Shown: positions 12,205 through 23,297 of the stretch, one piece after another
Layout of the letters: each line of letters begins with the position of its first letter
Numbering within the stretch: position 1 is the stretch's first letter
Source of the DNA: Lasiodiplodia sp. COLG20
Lineage: Eukaryota > Ascomycota > Dothideomycetes > Botryosphaeriales > Botryosphaeriaceae
Length of the DNA stretch: 64,000 nucleotides
Reading direction: 5' to 3'
Assembly: GCA_009801085.1 (NCBI GenBank)
Contig: VNWV01000026.1
Span: forward strand, 62,001 to 126,000
Position numbers and translations under genes: made by a program
The notes under the pieces: model-generated
Seen by the model: the letters and a program-made list of their open reading frames with translations, nothing else
Databases searched by the model: none
Told to the model about the DNA's origin: nothing

Positions 12205-14658
12205 TTAATCTTTCGTAAGATTACTCACGGTACCCTCTACGCCGAACCCAATATGTTTCGACTTATTTGTACTCCCCTCGCGACATTCTTGCGTGCGGAT
12301 CTCGACGACCCCAAAGCGGAGTTTCGCCTTCGCGATGTCCTCTGGAATCGGCTGAGACCCCGTTGTCCGATCGCCTACCAATTCCCTGATCTGTGAATAA
12401 ATGATGTCAGCCGGAATTGCCTAATGCCTGCTGCGTCTCACAGTCCTCGTGCAGACTTACGTCGGAATTTTGGGTGGTGCAAATGACTGTAGACACGGCC
12501 AAGCTGTAGCTTACGCCGTTGGACCAAAACGCATGCGTACCGATACACATCATGAGTAGTGAACCGAGGGCTGCAATACCATATGCCAGAAGAAGATTTC
12601 GCGGCTCGTACGTATAGACAGTCGTTGACCGCTCACGGTTTATAGAACGTTCAATCTTCTTGCTGAAGTGTTACGCGTTATGACGGTTAAACATAGAGAG
12701 ACAGAGATGGTTGGAAGTGCGTACCTGAAGAACTCCTCGGTCATCAGATTCAGCGTTACATTTTGGCTAAACTCCTCCACCATGTCTTTGAACGGCCTGG
12801 TCGACTCTTGCACGAGACTACTATCCCAAGGATTGATTGTCCGGAACATGGCCGCATATTCGGCAGAATTGGTAAGTACAGTTTCTTGAATGCGTGACTG
12901 ACTTACAACATTCTTGAGACTACCCAAGTTCTGGGACGAGCCCACATATCCCAGAAGGTATTTTGCTACACCTATAAAGTATGTCGTATACAGCACTTGG
13001 TTTAAGTTGAGCTCCAGTGGCATGAGGTGGGCCGGGCTTGTACCCCAAGATCTGACTGGTTCATCAACTTCCCCAAGCACCTGCATATCAACCACTCGGA
13101 CGGTCTGCTCGCTATTGGTATGTGTGACATTGACGGTCCAAGTCACATTGCATAAGCGACAGGTGAGAAATGTTGAAATGGCCGTTTGCAAGTCTGGCTC
13201 ACGATGCGCAATGGCAATCCAGAGCTCGTTCTTGATTCCCGAAGCGAATCCGTTGTTTTGTTGGCTGTATGCATCGGTGGCATGCTCATCTGAAGCACCC
13301 TTGAACGGTATCATGGCAAAATAACCAATCTGTTCATTTTTTGTAGGCGATCTGCTGGTGTAATTCCCATCAGAATCATAGTGTTCATTGGCGAAGTAGT
13401 AGGTGAGGTTGTCAAAATTGATTCCAGACATACTAAACGCGGAGTTCCCTGTGTCGTTGTGGAGATATCCACGAGAGTGGATCGCGGCGATTGTCGTGTT
13501 TCGAGCCACTGTGGCGGAAGATTCTTCGCAGGAAAGCTTAGGTGCTATGAAATCTACTGAGTAGGTTGTGTTTCCAATATCAATTGGCCGATCAATTGGA
13601 AATAGTTGACCAGTGGTAGCAGTCGATAGTATTAACTCGGAAAAGCGAGCAGACACATCCGTTAGGTGAATGATATCTGCTTGATGGGAGTCTCCAGTCG
13701 TCAAAGTGGCCCACCTAGACAGTGCTTGGTCTGAAATATTGTGACTCTCCGGGTTGGATAGGTTCAGTGGAAGGTTTTGAGGCATTGTTGGAATGGGAAC
13801 AGATGTTACTAATTGGTCCGGCATTAAGACCGTCTTGACGGAAAGTGTCGCTGGAGTGATAAGGGCGATGAGCGGTATACACCTATAAAATCAGCCTTTT
13901 CCCTGTACTTCTGGGATATAAATGATGGAAAACTTCTTACCATGAGATAAGCGCTAGCAAAGCCAAGACTCTCATTCTCGAAATCATCTCCCAGTTACAG
14001 AACGAAGATAGCGTCTCCGTAGCCGCGAACGCAGCATCAATGCCCTGGATGCTAATATAATTATGCCGTAATGTCCTCCAAAGACGCTGTGTGAAGGCGA
14101 CTTGGGTTGAACCGCAATAGCAACACTTTGCAAGAAAGGCGAAGGCGCTACCGAATCTAAAAAACCAATTAGCTACTGAGTCCGGCGTGTTTAGACTAGA
14201 TGGAACTACCTCAAAGCCCACTGTTGCCTATTGGTATTTCGAACAGCTTGGCCGTCTAACCAGTGGTAGTAGAAGTGATGCCCAACCGAGAAAGCGATTC
14301 CAGCGACGAACGCAACTACCATCAGAGCTACGGCATTTTGATAGAAATTTTGTGCGTACGAAGGAGTGAGGCTGGCCGTTGTGGCTACTGTCTCGGGCTT
14401 TTGATCCTGGTTCATGAGTGGCTCGGTGCTAAGGTTCAATGATTCCGCAATGCTCGCCACCTGAGACTGGGAGTAGCTCGAGTATCTCCTGCGCAAGGGA
14501 ATAGCCATCTGGTCATTCACAACCTCTACCGAATCTGATGCAGTAGATAAGTGATCTCCATCTGCATCGACTAGCAATTGCTGAGGGTGAACTGATGGTG
14601 GAACGTTGGGCCTTGAGACGACATAGCTCCCCGGAACCAACAAGGGCGACCGTGGCAT
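12205..14658 (-). CDS. Fungal multi-pass membrane protein with large glycosylated loop
   Basis: Five exons on the minus strand: 14658-14210, 14156-13941, 13882-12725, 12662-12461 and 12390-12205, giving 736 residues. A cytosolic N-terminus (about 110 residues) leads to a first membrane segment AVALMVVAFVAGIAFSVGHH, a conserved RQQWALRFGSAFAFLAK block spanning intron 1, a second segment MRVLALLALISWCIPLIALI, then a roughly 430-residue loop with many N-x-S/T sites, and a last segment LLLAYGIAALGSLLMMCIG before a short cytosolic tail. This layout matches a family found throughout Pezizomycotina; homologs are sometimes named formylmethionine deformylase-like, a label I do not trust. Role unknown. 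All four introns are 54-70 bases with good splice signals. Confidence 0.82.
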
Positions 14659-14894
14659 GTTATCGAGCGACGTGTTGGTAACTTTGTAATAGTTGAATTC
14701 CTGGAGGGCATTTCCTCTGATTATATAGCCTTGGGCACCCTGTTAAATGACATCATCCCGAAAGCCCGTCAAAGCAGAGCTGGGCGTGAGAGGAAGGGAA
14801 TATGTGGAGGCTGTGCCCCGCTTGTATAACCACACCACGTCAGCCTCATAGCTCGATTTAGAGCCGAGTTTTGGGTGTGCCACAGATGCAGGAA
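14659..14894. other. Promoter region of the minus-strand membrane protein
   Basis: Short upstream region of the gene starting at 14658; it ends at the AT-rich inserted element. Nothing else seen. Confidence 0.4.
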
Positions 14895-15139
14895 GGGGTA
14901 ATTACTAAAAGCGATCCTTTTATCTAAATCTACTAAAATCTACCTTCTTTAAAGCGCTATAGAACTTTAATAAAATAGATATTTTAAAATTTCTTCATAT
15001 TAATAGTATAAAGGTATCTAATATAATAAGAAATAAATACTATTAACGCGAAAATGTTACTTTTTAAAATCAAAATATCGCTTTTAGGCTAGTAGTGTCG
15101 CAACTGGGGTTTTTAAGTGTCGCTTTTCGTAATTACCCC
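14895..15139. mobile_element. AT-rich MITE-like element with terminal inverted repeats
   Basis: A 245-base non-coding element. Its left end reads GGGGTAATTACTAAAAGCGA and its right end, on the other strand, GGGGTAATTACGAAAAGCGA: one mismatch in 20. It is flanked by the direct duplication ATGCAGGAA (14886-14894) and ATGTAGGAA (15140-15148), nine bases with one C/T difference. A 9-base target site fits the Mutator-like (MULE) superfamily. The interior is very A+T-rich and has no open frame, as expected for a RIP-mutated non-autonomous copy. The C-to-T difference in the target site also fits RIP or simple age. Confidence 0.75.
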
Positions 15140-15148
15140 ATGTAGGAA

Positions 15149-16310
15149 ACGACTCCCTTCCGGAGCTGGGGCCGAGAGGACGTATGAACCATCTGCAGCC
15201 ATCTCAGTGTGGAACGAAAATTAGCGCAGCCAGGCTTTCAGTTTTAAGCCGTAGCGATGCTATGCATGACAACGGGTGGTTAGATGTACTTCATGTAGTT
15301 TGGAATCTCCTAATTATAGCGAGCTCCAGATGATTGTGGGATAGCAATAGCCGAAACATGGCTCTGGGAACCGTCTAATAATAGATAGTAAAGCATCGGC
15401 TACCGTATCTTCCCTCAGCTTCGGCCACTATGCTTCTCTCTTTCACAGCACTTCACAGAATCCTTCAACGCCCTGAGCCTCGTCTGCGCCTTGCAAAATG
15501 CATATACAGCCCCTTCATGCAGCCTTGCGCTAGCTTGAAATCGCGTTTTCGTGAACACCCGTTGCTTTGGCCTATCGTGTCATGAGAACCGCGAAGCCTC
15601 CTCGGAATCGCATTCGGAATTCGTTATCTTCCCTCTGATAGCTAATCGCAAAATTGTACTACTGTGGCTGATGATTTACTTGGACTCTGTCCTACACACG
15701 GAACTGGTGATGGTTTCGCTTGCATGTTCAGCTCGCTTGTTTTTGCTCGCTCTACCGTTAGAGGATGAATCCTATTGCAGATGTTTGGTTTCTTATCAGG
15801 ATCTGACAGGCTACATGTGAGGCTGGCAATGTGCTACAGTCTGCTCTGGAATGCTCTTTTTAACCGCATCGGGTGAGTATAGATATTTAAAACACGTTCA
15901 TTGCAGGTGCTCGGCTGTCCGGAAAAGTCATTTCAGGGGTCTTCCCGTCCCGGAAATCTAATTTACAAATGTAAGTCTTCTTTGTGTGTGAATCTTCTTT
16001 GTGTGTGAAACCATCCAGAATCGTCGATCGTATTTAGCATTTATTACCATCCCTTGCAGTGGTAACGACACCTTCCTTGCCTCCTGCAACAGCCACATTG
16101 ATGAGTGGCGCGACGAACACAAATCGCAAACCCATATTGGGGCTTGCTGTATCGCTTAGCCTTGTGCGAAAAAGCACAATGTTTCAGTTGTTTATAAATG
16201 ACTAAGCTTGCCGCTCCAATACCATGTTTTGAAAGGACAGAATTATTATGTCCCATCACCCATATTTATTTACAACAAACGCCTTCTAGATAGCTTCCTT
16301 TACTGCAAAG
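15149..16310. other. Intergenic region
   Basis: About 1.2 kb between the inserted element and the decayed membrane protein gene. A short protein-like open stretch occurs near 16060-16150 (reads GNDTFLASCNSHIDEW) but has no start, signal or partner exon that I can place. Nothing else apart from the short tandem repeat listed separately. Confidence 0.4.
15976..16009. repeat. 17-base tandem duplication
   Basis: The unit TCTTCTTTGTGTGTGAA occurs twice in perfect tandem. It lies in non-coding sequence and is probably a replication-slippage product. Confidence 0.85.
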
Positions 16311-18520
16311 ATGAGTTATCAGCAACCACTAGATTAACCCCGGAGACCTCTCCTAGCCATGATGGCCCAAGGCAAGTAAACATTAAAATTGAAATGAAAT
16401 ATGATAGTAATCTAAACTTCCGATTCAGGTTCGTTCTGATGAAAACCTGGCTCAAAAGGCTCCAGAATCTCTCAACGAATCTAGGGCTTCTACAATCAAA
16501 CGCCTGATTCCGCAGTTCCTCTTACTCATTATCCCAGCGTGTTTCATCGATTTGGAGCTTTAATACCCCCTGCCATTGCCCCATGGCTGATATACTTTCC
16601 AGTTTTGGGAGGTTGTATCGCCATGATAAATGGAAAGGCTGAATCCAAGGCTGGGAGGGCCATTGCGCAAGCGGCAACAGTGTCGGCTACCTTGTGGCCA
16701 ATTGCCTTCGCTGCCGTTGTTGGACCAATGGTCAAGACCATTGCCTTGCATTCAGCTGAGAGAAGAACTAGCCTCGGTGTAAGAGGTTCCGTGTAGGCGC
16801 CCTTGCCGCATAAGTCCTCCAGCTCATGTTTCTTTTAGACACTCGAGGTAGTTTTCGCAAGCCAGACACTAGTGAGACTCTCCGCGGATGCATTAGTCTC
16901 AAGATATTCAGTCTGTGGACTCTTGAAATTGCTGCAATATGGAAACTGAGCCCAATAGGCGGTCAGGGCGTCTCCAGAGCTGTGGAATTGCGCAAGAATC
17001 GAAATTCATCTGAGATCAGTATCCAATCTTTCCCTATTAACAACCTTTAATATAGCGGAGCTTCCTTTCAGGGTGCATTGACGACGTCGTCGTTATTCAA
17101 TCAATGGAGTGGGATTTCAGTGGCGGCGATGTTAAGGCCAGATACCCGTCTCATGCATTCAAATGGATCCAGCAGCAATTTCCAGCAAGCCGTGCAGCGA
17201 GCTGGGGGTTACACACTAGCAATTGAATCCACCCGCAGCGATCTATGGAGGAATGTGCGAATACCAATTCTGCAAGTACTTCCGGGCTACCAAGCAAGCC
17301 GGCCATTTGAATGGGTGAGTACGCCCTCGGACACGATCCCCCCTTACGAATCCTTGATAGGAATGCCATCAGGCATTAAAGGCAATGGGACGACTGTTAT
17401 CCGCTCGTATTAGCATTATCTCTCTGCAAGTGTAACTTCCGAAACCAACTTTTCAGGTCTTGTGTGTGGACTAACAGAATCCTCAAGTGCTCTCCTTGGG
17501 AGAATCGGACAGAGTGGCTGCTCAATAATCCTAATAGCCTTCCTTCAATACCTGTCGTAGATGGAAACCTCAATTTCTCTTCGTCTGAAAGCTGGCTTCC
17601 TGGACATCCGAAAATATTCATTGATGTTTTGAACGATTACCCTGCTCGACTTCACTTGTCAGCTTACTGTCCATTAATGAAGCCGAGTCGCAAGCAAGTT
17701 TTAGTGTTCGGCGACAGATATTACTTCCATGGCAATATCACTTTCTGCGAAATCACAACTTCGTACGTCGACAGTAAGATAGGCTGCACGAGGCTCTCTG
17801 ATGACGGGGAAATTAAATGCGCAGCTAAAGCGGTCCGACACACCAAGAACCGTCCTGTGTCGGGGAACTTGACTGCCTTCGATATAGGACTAAACTGGAT
17901 GATGCTCAGGGATATCCCTTTCATTTTGCGCAGCCTCCAAACACATTCAGAAACACCCGTATTCCTCGAATCATTTCTGAAAACCCCTCCCTCGACTTTC
18001 ACTACCACATTCGACAGTAAGTAGTACTTTGGAGATGTTCCGCTTGAAGTATTTTCAGCCCGCCTCAGCATGCTCATCAATACATTTCTTCGCGCAACGC
18101 TAGACATGTCAAGCCTGATTGGCATAAGAAGCACGACCTTGGACAATGACACGAATAGGGCCAACACGACTGCTGTCTGGACAGTTTTCACCGCGGATAT
18201 CTATGATGTCAAAAAGCCTTGGTTACGCTTTACATGGCCTCGACCATTGTCATAACTCTCTGCGCGCTGGTCAACATCGTTCTTCGGGGCATGACACGAG
18301 CTCCGGATTTCCTTGGTAGCATCTCAGCACTAACGCGAGACTAGCCTTTCGTTGATGCCCTACTGGTGGTAGCGTTATGGATGGAACGGAGCGCGCAAGA
18401 CCGCTTAAGGACAAGTGGGTCAGGATTCAAGATGTGAAGCCCGATGAAGATGTTGGCAGGATTGCTTTCAGTGACGCGAAGGGTTCGGGGCGTTTGAGGG
18501 TGGACAGGCAGTATGAGTGA
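16311..18520 (+). pseudogene. Decayed multi-pass membrane protein gene
   Basis: Successive pieces of one protein family are visible in order but in changing frames. They are: an N-terminal helix ending near 16555 (FLLLIIPACF); a block ATLWPIAFAAVVG with an intact intron 16783-16840 leading into TLEVVFASQTLV; then, in another frame, LWTLEIAAIWKLSPIGGQG; a long loop ending in TTTFDS with an intron to RLSMLINTFLRATLD; then APDFLGSISALTRD followed by an in-frame TAG at 18342-18344; and in yet another frame TGGSVMDGTERARPLKDKW to a normal stop at 18520. Frame breaks lie near 16555, 16900, 17410, 18220 and 18360. The order matches intact ascomycete transmembrane proteins of unknown function. Several breaks within 2.2 kb argue against sequencing error. 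It is a different family from the intact membrane protein at 12205-14658. Confidence 0.75.
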
Positions 18521-20927
18521 GATATCACAGGGTAAGCACGGATGTGGTGAAGTGGTGTATTCTGTCTTTACTGGTGAGTTCGACCTCCCAATCAGTACAT
18601 TGAAAATTCCATCAATATGTGAAGAGAAGCATTGCAGACTAACGCTATTCAAGATTATTTTTTTTTTTTTGGCAGTACAGGCCTGTAATCCACCAGTCGT
18701 CCTGGCACAGTCACTCCCTAGTCTCAGATTACTCTTCGCGCTAGCGTTCGGTTGCAACATCATTTTGTAGACAACATGAAAGCAAACTTCACCCATTTGC
18801 TTGGCATATCTCAGCTGCAAACAAAAGCAACCCGTGATATGCTGCTTACCTGAGCTATTCTGCACTTCATGTGATGGATTGCTGATCCTGATCTAACCCT
18901 CAAAGTACAAACGCTTCCCTCAGTGATTGGCTAACCATTGACGCCGTCAGCTCTAGGCACCCAGATACCTATTCGAGAAGCCATACCGTCATAAGCGTAA
19001 GTTTGGCCGCAAACGGCAGCCTCTGACGCCCTTTACTGACAACTCGGCAGCGGCTACGCTGTGATGTGGCTTGCAAGGTGAGATGGCTTGCCAAAAAGAA
19101 TGCACAACGTGCATCGCATGCATATGCGCCAAGGTGTTGGTTGGTTGGGAGCAGGCTCGAATCATGATCCTCGTACGAAGTCGCATCACGGGACCACATC
19201 ACCCCAGCCGCCCCAACTACTGCCAGGGCGAAAAAGCAGGGAAGCCGAGAGCATCTGGGCCGGTCTGCGCAGATCGCGTGAGGGTAATGCAAGGGGCTTA
19301 ACAAGCACGCTGCGTGCGCGATGATATTCGCCACGAGGACCTGCGCCTCAGATTGGTACCACGGTTGGTGGGGGGGCTGTTGGACGCGTGAAAGCTGTGG
19401 TCATACATATGCAGTCAGCAAAGGAAAAGCTGTGGCGCAATCCCGCGGGCTGATGATGATGATGAGCAAGAAAAAAAACCTTGTTCCTTGCTTTTTGGTG
19501 TTCTTGGGGCCAAGAGTCCACACCCACATTTAACCTTCGATGTAAGGTTGCGGCCTAAGCGGCGTAATCCGAAAAGGGCCCCCACGTGGCGTTTCTGACG
19601 GAATTGCTTGGAGGGAAAGAGATCAGCCAGGCCAAACAAAAGCAAAGTGGCTGGAATGGGAATATTGGACGCTGCTGGAAGAGGAGCAACGAGCAACGTC
19701 CCGACGTGTCATTGGGCATCACGAATAATGAGGCTTTATTTTTGGAGTAATTGGCTGACAGCCGCTCAGGCGACGTCATCAGCCTATGAGTGAGCCGTCC
19801 ACATGCAGGGCTCTGCGCTTAAGCACGACCGAAGCAGGGCGGCACATGCAGACGTACAGGTATAGCCGCCGGTCATCGGCCGAAGTCCGATGTGATGTAA
19901 GGCTTGGAGAGCCGGGGCGCTGTGGCTGAGCTGGGCAAGCACGGCTGAGCTGGTGGGCAGCGGGATTACTCCGGTGATCCTTTCATGGGTACCATATCCG
20001 GCAAACCGGCATCCCATTAGCCTGGCTCTCTCCCAAGCTTAGCACAGGGCTTAGTTTTCGCAGATCACGCAGAGGCACCAGCTCTAAACGTTCCACTTAC
20101 CTTGTACAAACTAGCTCCAACAACCGCTGCGTGTCAGTGCTTCGACGATGGATCAGCTGGTGGAGATTAGGCGGCCCTTAGAGCACTGCCGGACGTCATT
20201 AATAAGCTACAAAGTGACGACGGTGCTGCGGATCAACAACTGTTCGGAACTTCCAAAAACGGCTCACGATAGGAAGACGTAATGCATGTTGTGTTGCTAA
20301 GTGTCTGAGCCAATGCAGGCTCTGATGGCGTGGCCAGATCCTTCGTATGAGGCTCACCCAACCACGTGCTAGAGCCAACCGTTCTCCCGCTTTTGGTACC
20401 AAGCATGAATCGCTGCTGCTACCTCACGCATCCGAAGCTTGGAGTCTGAAACATGGCGGCGGTATTTCCACGCAGCATCAACTCCAGAGAGATAAACTCT
20501 AAGATATGACATGCATTCAGTCACATGTTATGGCTTGCTTTCCTGCATGCAACTGTCAAGGATCTCTAAGCTCACCCACGTTTTAGCACTGCATGAGCAC
20601 CTCTGATCTGCCGTCTTCAGACCCTTGCAGTAGCTCCACTTTGACCGAACGGTGGCGACGATCGTGAAATTGAGGGTGGTTTACTGCAGTCAGCGCGGCC
20701 CTGCATGAGTGTGGCTAAAATGATCCAAACACGATTGTCTGGTGCCTTTCAAACGGTTTGACCAGACTTCTGATCCGAGATCAAAGAAGCGTGCTTTACG
20801 GGGAGGCATTTGACGGTGGAGGGTAGATATATAACTCAGATGTGAACCTGCATGAGTGTCGATCATCATTCCCAAACCAGGGCTTTCCCAGATCTTTTTT
20901 GATCCCGCAGTAATCTTCTCGTCCAGG
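18521..20927. other. Intergenic region
   Basis: A 2.4-kb stretch without a supportable gene. Open frames of up to about 175 codons occur on both strands, but none has a signal peptide, motif or splice pattern. A T run lies near 18658-18670. The right end must hold the promoter of the S41 peptidase gene. Confidence 0.5.
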
Positions 20928-23297
20928 ATGATCGATTTAGTTTTGCTGGCTGCGGCACTCCTGTCGACAGCGTCCCTTGCATCCCCCACGGCGGACAGGA
21001 ACACCCGAGACACAGATGGATGTGCTCAGATGAACCAATGGAGCAAGGCCAATCCGAGCAAGGATGTTCCCCCGACTCTTGCGTACGGTTGTCTGAAGGC
21101 GGTGCCGGTGGACGTCAATGGCGATGCGCAGCTGGTGTCGGAAATGTCCAACATCGTGAGATGGCAGTCCACCATCGCGTATCTGAAGAATCCACCGCAG
21201 GGGTATCCCGCACCTCCTCTGGACCTCCTCGGGGGTTTGGAGGACATCAAGAATAAAATCTCCAGCAACAGCTACGAGAGCGAGTACGATGTGCAGATGG
21301 CTATTGTCAATTTGTTTAATCTTGCATGTAAGTAAACTCTAAAAATATTCCCAGCATGTAAAAAAAAAAAAAAAAAAAGACTAAAGAAATATAGATGATG
21401 GCCATCTTGGATACACACCAGACATTGCTACCACAATCGGCTTTGGCAGGGTGCCAGAGGATTCTAACCTTGTATCGGTGTCTACGGACGGAAAGTCACC
21501 ACCCAAGGTTTATTTGAAGAGTGCGTTTTCCCACAACCACAAAAGGTTTTAAACTGACACAAAATAGCGGATATCGACAAGCAGCACAACGATGGCAGTT
21601 TCATCCCTTCAGCAATCCAATCAATCAACAACCAGCCCGTCAGTGACTATCTCAAGTGGCTCTCAGACACTGACGGCTCAAGTCCGGACCCGGACACACG
21701 GTACCAAAACCTGTTCTACAACCCCGCCGGGGCATCTGAGTCCCAGAACAACGGCACTTATTTCACCGCATCTGGCATCTACGAGGGCGATTCGATCACG
21801 CTCACACACGAAGACAAAACAACGACGCAACTCCAGAACGTAGCCAACATCCAAGTGGACCTCTCCAACATCAACAGCGGCTCCACCTTCTTCAACACGT
21901 TCCTGACTGGCAAGCAATCCTCCAGCTCTTCCAAGCCGCGGTCCTCTTCTTCAAAGCCTCACCCACCCTACGGCTACCCCGCCCCGGTATGGTACACCAG
22001 CGACAACACGCTGGCAGGCTACTTCCTCACCGACACCAACTACAAAGACGTCGCCGTCATCTCCAACCCGGACTTCCAGCCCTCAGACGACGACGAATTC
22101 CGCAACACCGTCTCCTCGATCCTCGCCGACGCCGTCTCAACCAAAAAGACGCACCTAATAATCGACCTGCGGCACAACAGCGGCGGCAGCGTCGAGCTGG
22201 GCTACGACCTCTTCAAGCAGCTCTTCCCGCAACTCGAGCCCTACGGCGGCACGCGGCTGCGCGGGCTGGACACCATCAACGCGATGGGCCAAGTCGCCTC
22301 CGCACTCACCGAATCCTCGGCCTCCGACCAAAAAGCCCTCAACGACGCCCTCACCCTCACCCTCCCCGGCTCCAAGCACTCGACCTCCATCGCCGAGTTC
22401 TCCTACCACGCCGCCCTCACCTCCGCCCACACCGACTTCCCCTCGTGGGCCGCGCTGTTCGGCCCGGACACCTTCAACAACGACGCCTTCACCCGCCTCC
22501 TCCGCGCCAACCTCTCCGCCCCCGCGCTGTCCAACCTCGTCGTCTCGGGCTACGGCGCGCTGACCAACATCCCCCCTCAACCCTTCCCCGCATCCAACAT
22601 CGTCCTCCTCCTCGACGGCGCCTGCGCCTCCACCTGCGCCGTCTTCGCGGAGCTGATGCGCACGCAAGCCGGCGTGCGCAGCGTCGTCGTCGGCGGGCTG
22701 CCGTCCACCAGCGGCGCGCCGGCCGTCGGCGTCGGCGGGACGAAGGGCGCTGAGACGCTGCATTTCGACCAGGTGGCCGACAAAGCGGCTGCCGTCCGCG
22801 CGCTGCTGGACAACTCGGACGCGGACGACGGCGACTGGCAGCGGTGGAGCGGGGTGCTGGGGGGCGCGGGGGTGGACACCGTCGCGAATTCGTCGATGGT
22901 GAGGAGGAGGACGGCGAAGGATGGGGGCAGTTTGAATGCGCAGATTAACTATAGGAATAACTACAGGCAGGGAGACGATAGCGGCGTGCCGCTGCAGTTT
23001 GTGAGGGACTATGCGGACTGCAGGCTGTGGTACACGGTGCCGATGGTGTACAGCCCCGTGCCGCTGTGGGAGAAGGTGGCGGATGCGATGTGGAAGGATG
23101 GGGATGGAGGGCTGGCGGCGTGTGTGGCGGGGTCGACGGGACATGCGCAGGCGTCGCAGGCGGTTGGGAAGGCGTATACTGCCAATGCTGTCAAGACTGG
23201 GGCGGCGGCGGCGACGATGCCAGGCCGGGGCTGGCCTGGGGCTGCTGCGGCGGCGGGTGTGGCTTGTGGGGTTGCGGTTGTGATGGGGGTGTTGTAG
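20928..23297 (+). CDS. Secreted S41-family peptidase (CPAF-like), probably GPI-anchored
   Basis: Exons 20928-21327, 21395-21520 and 21568-23297 give 751 residues. The start chosen is the ATG that opens directly with a signal peptide (MIDLVLLAAALLSTASLASP); an upstream in-frame ATG would bury it. The peptidase fold is shown by LIIDLRHNSGGS (about residue 371) and the nucleophile region LLLDGACASTCAVFAEL (about residue 524), where the serine between the cysteines is the expected catalytic residue. This pattern is that of fungal S41 proteins related to bacterial CPAF/tail-specific proteases; some relatives act in RiPP pathways (UstP, PhomP types), but no precursor gene was found near by. The C-terminus ends in a short hydrophobic stretch after small residues, typical of a GPI-anchor signal. 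Intron 1 contains an A run. Confidence 0.88.

Noticed and set aside
12844..12910. Extra intron suggested by a GTAAGT donor in exon 3 of the minus-strand membrane protein
   Set aside because: No good acceptor in range, and the unspliced frame stays open and in phase to the next clear intron.
19100..19200. tRNA-like T-arm sequence (GGCTCGAATC)
   Set aside because: No matching acceptor stem or D-arm could be folded by eye around it.
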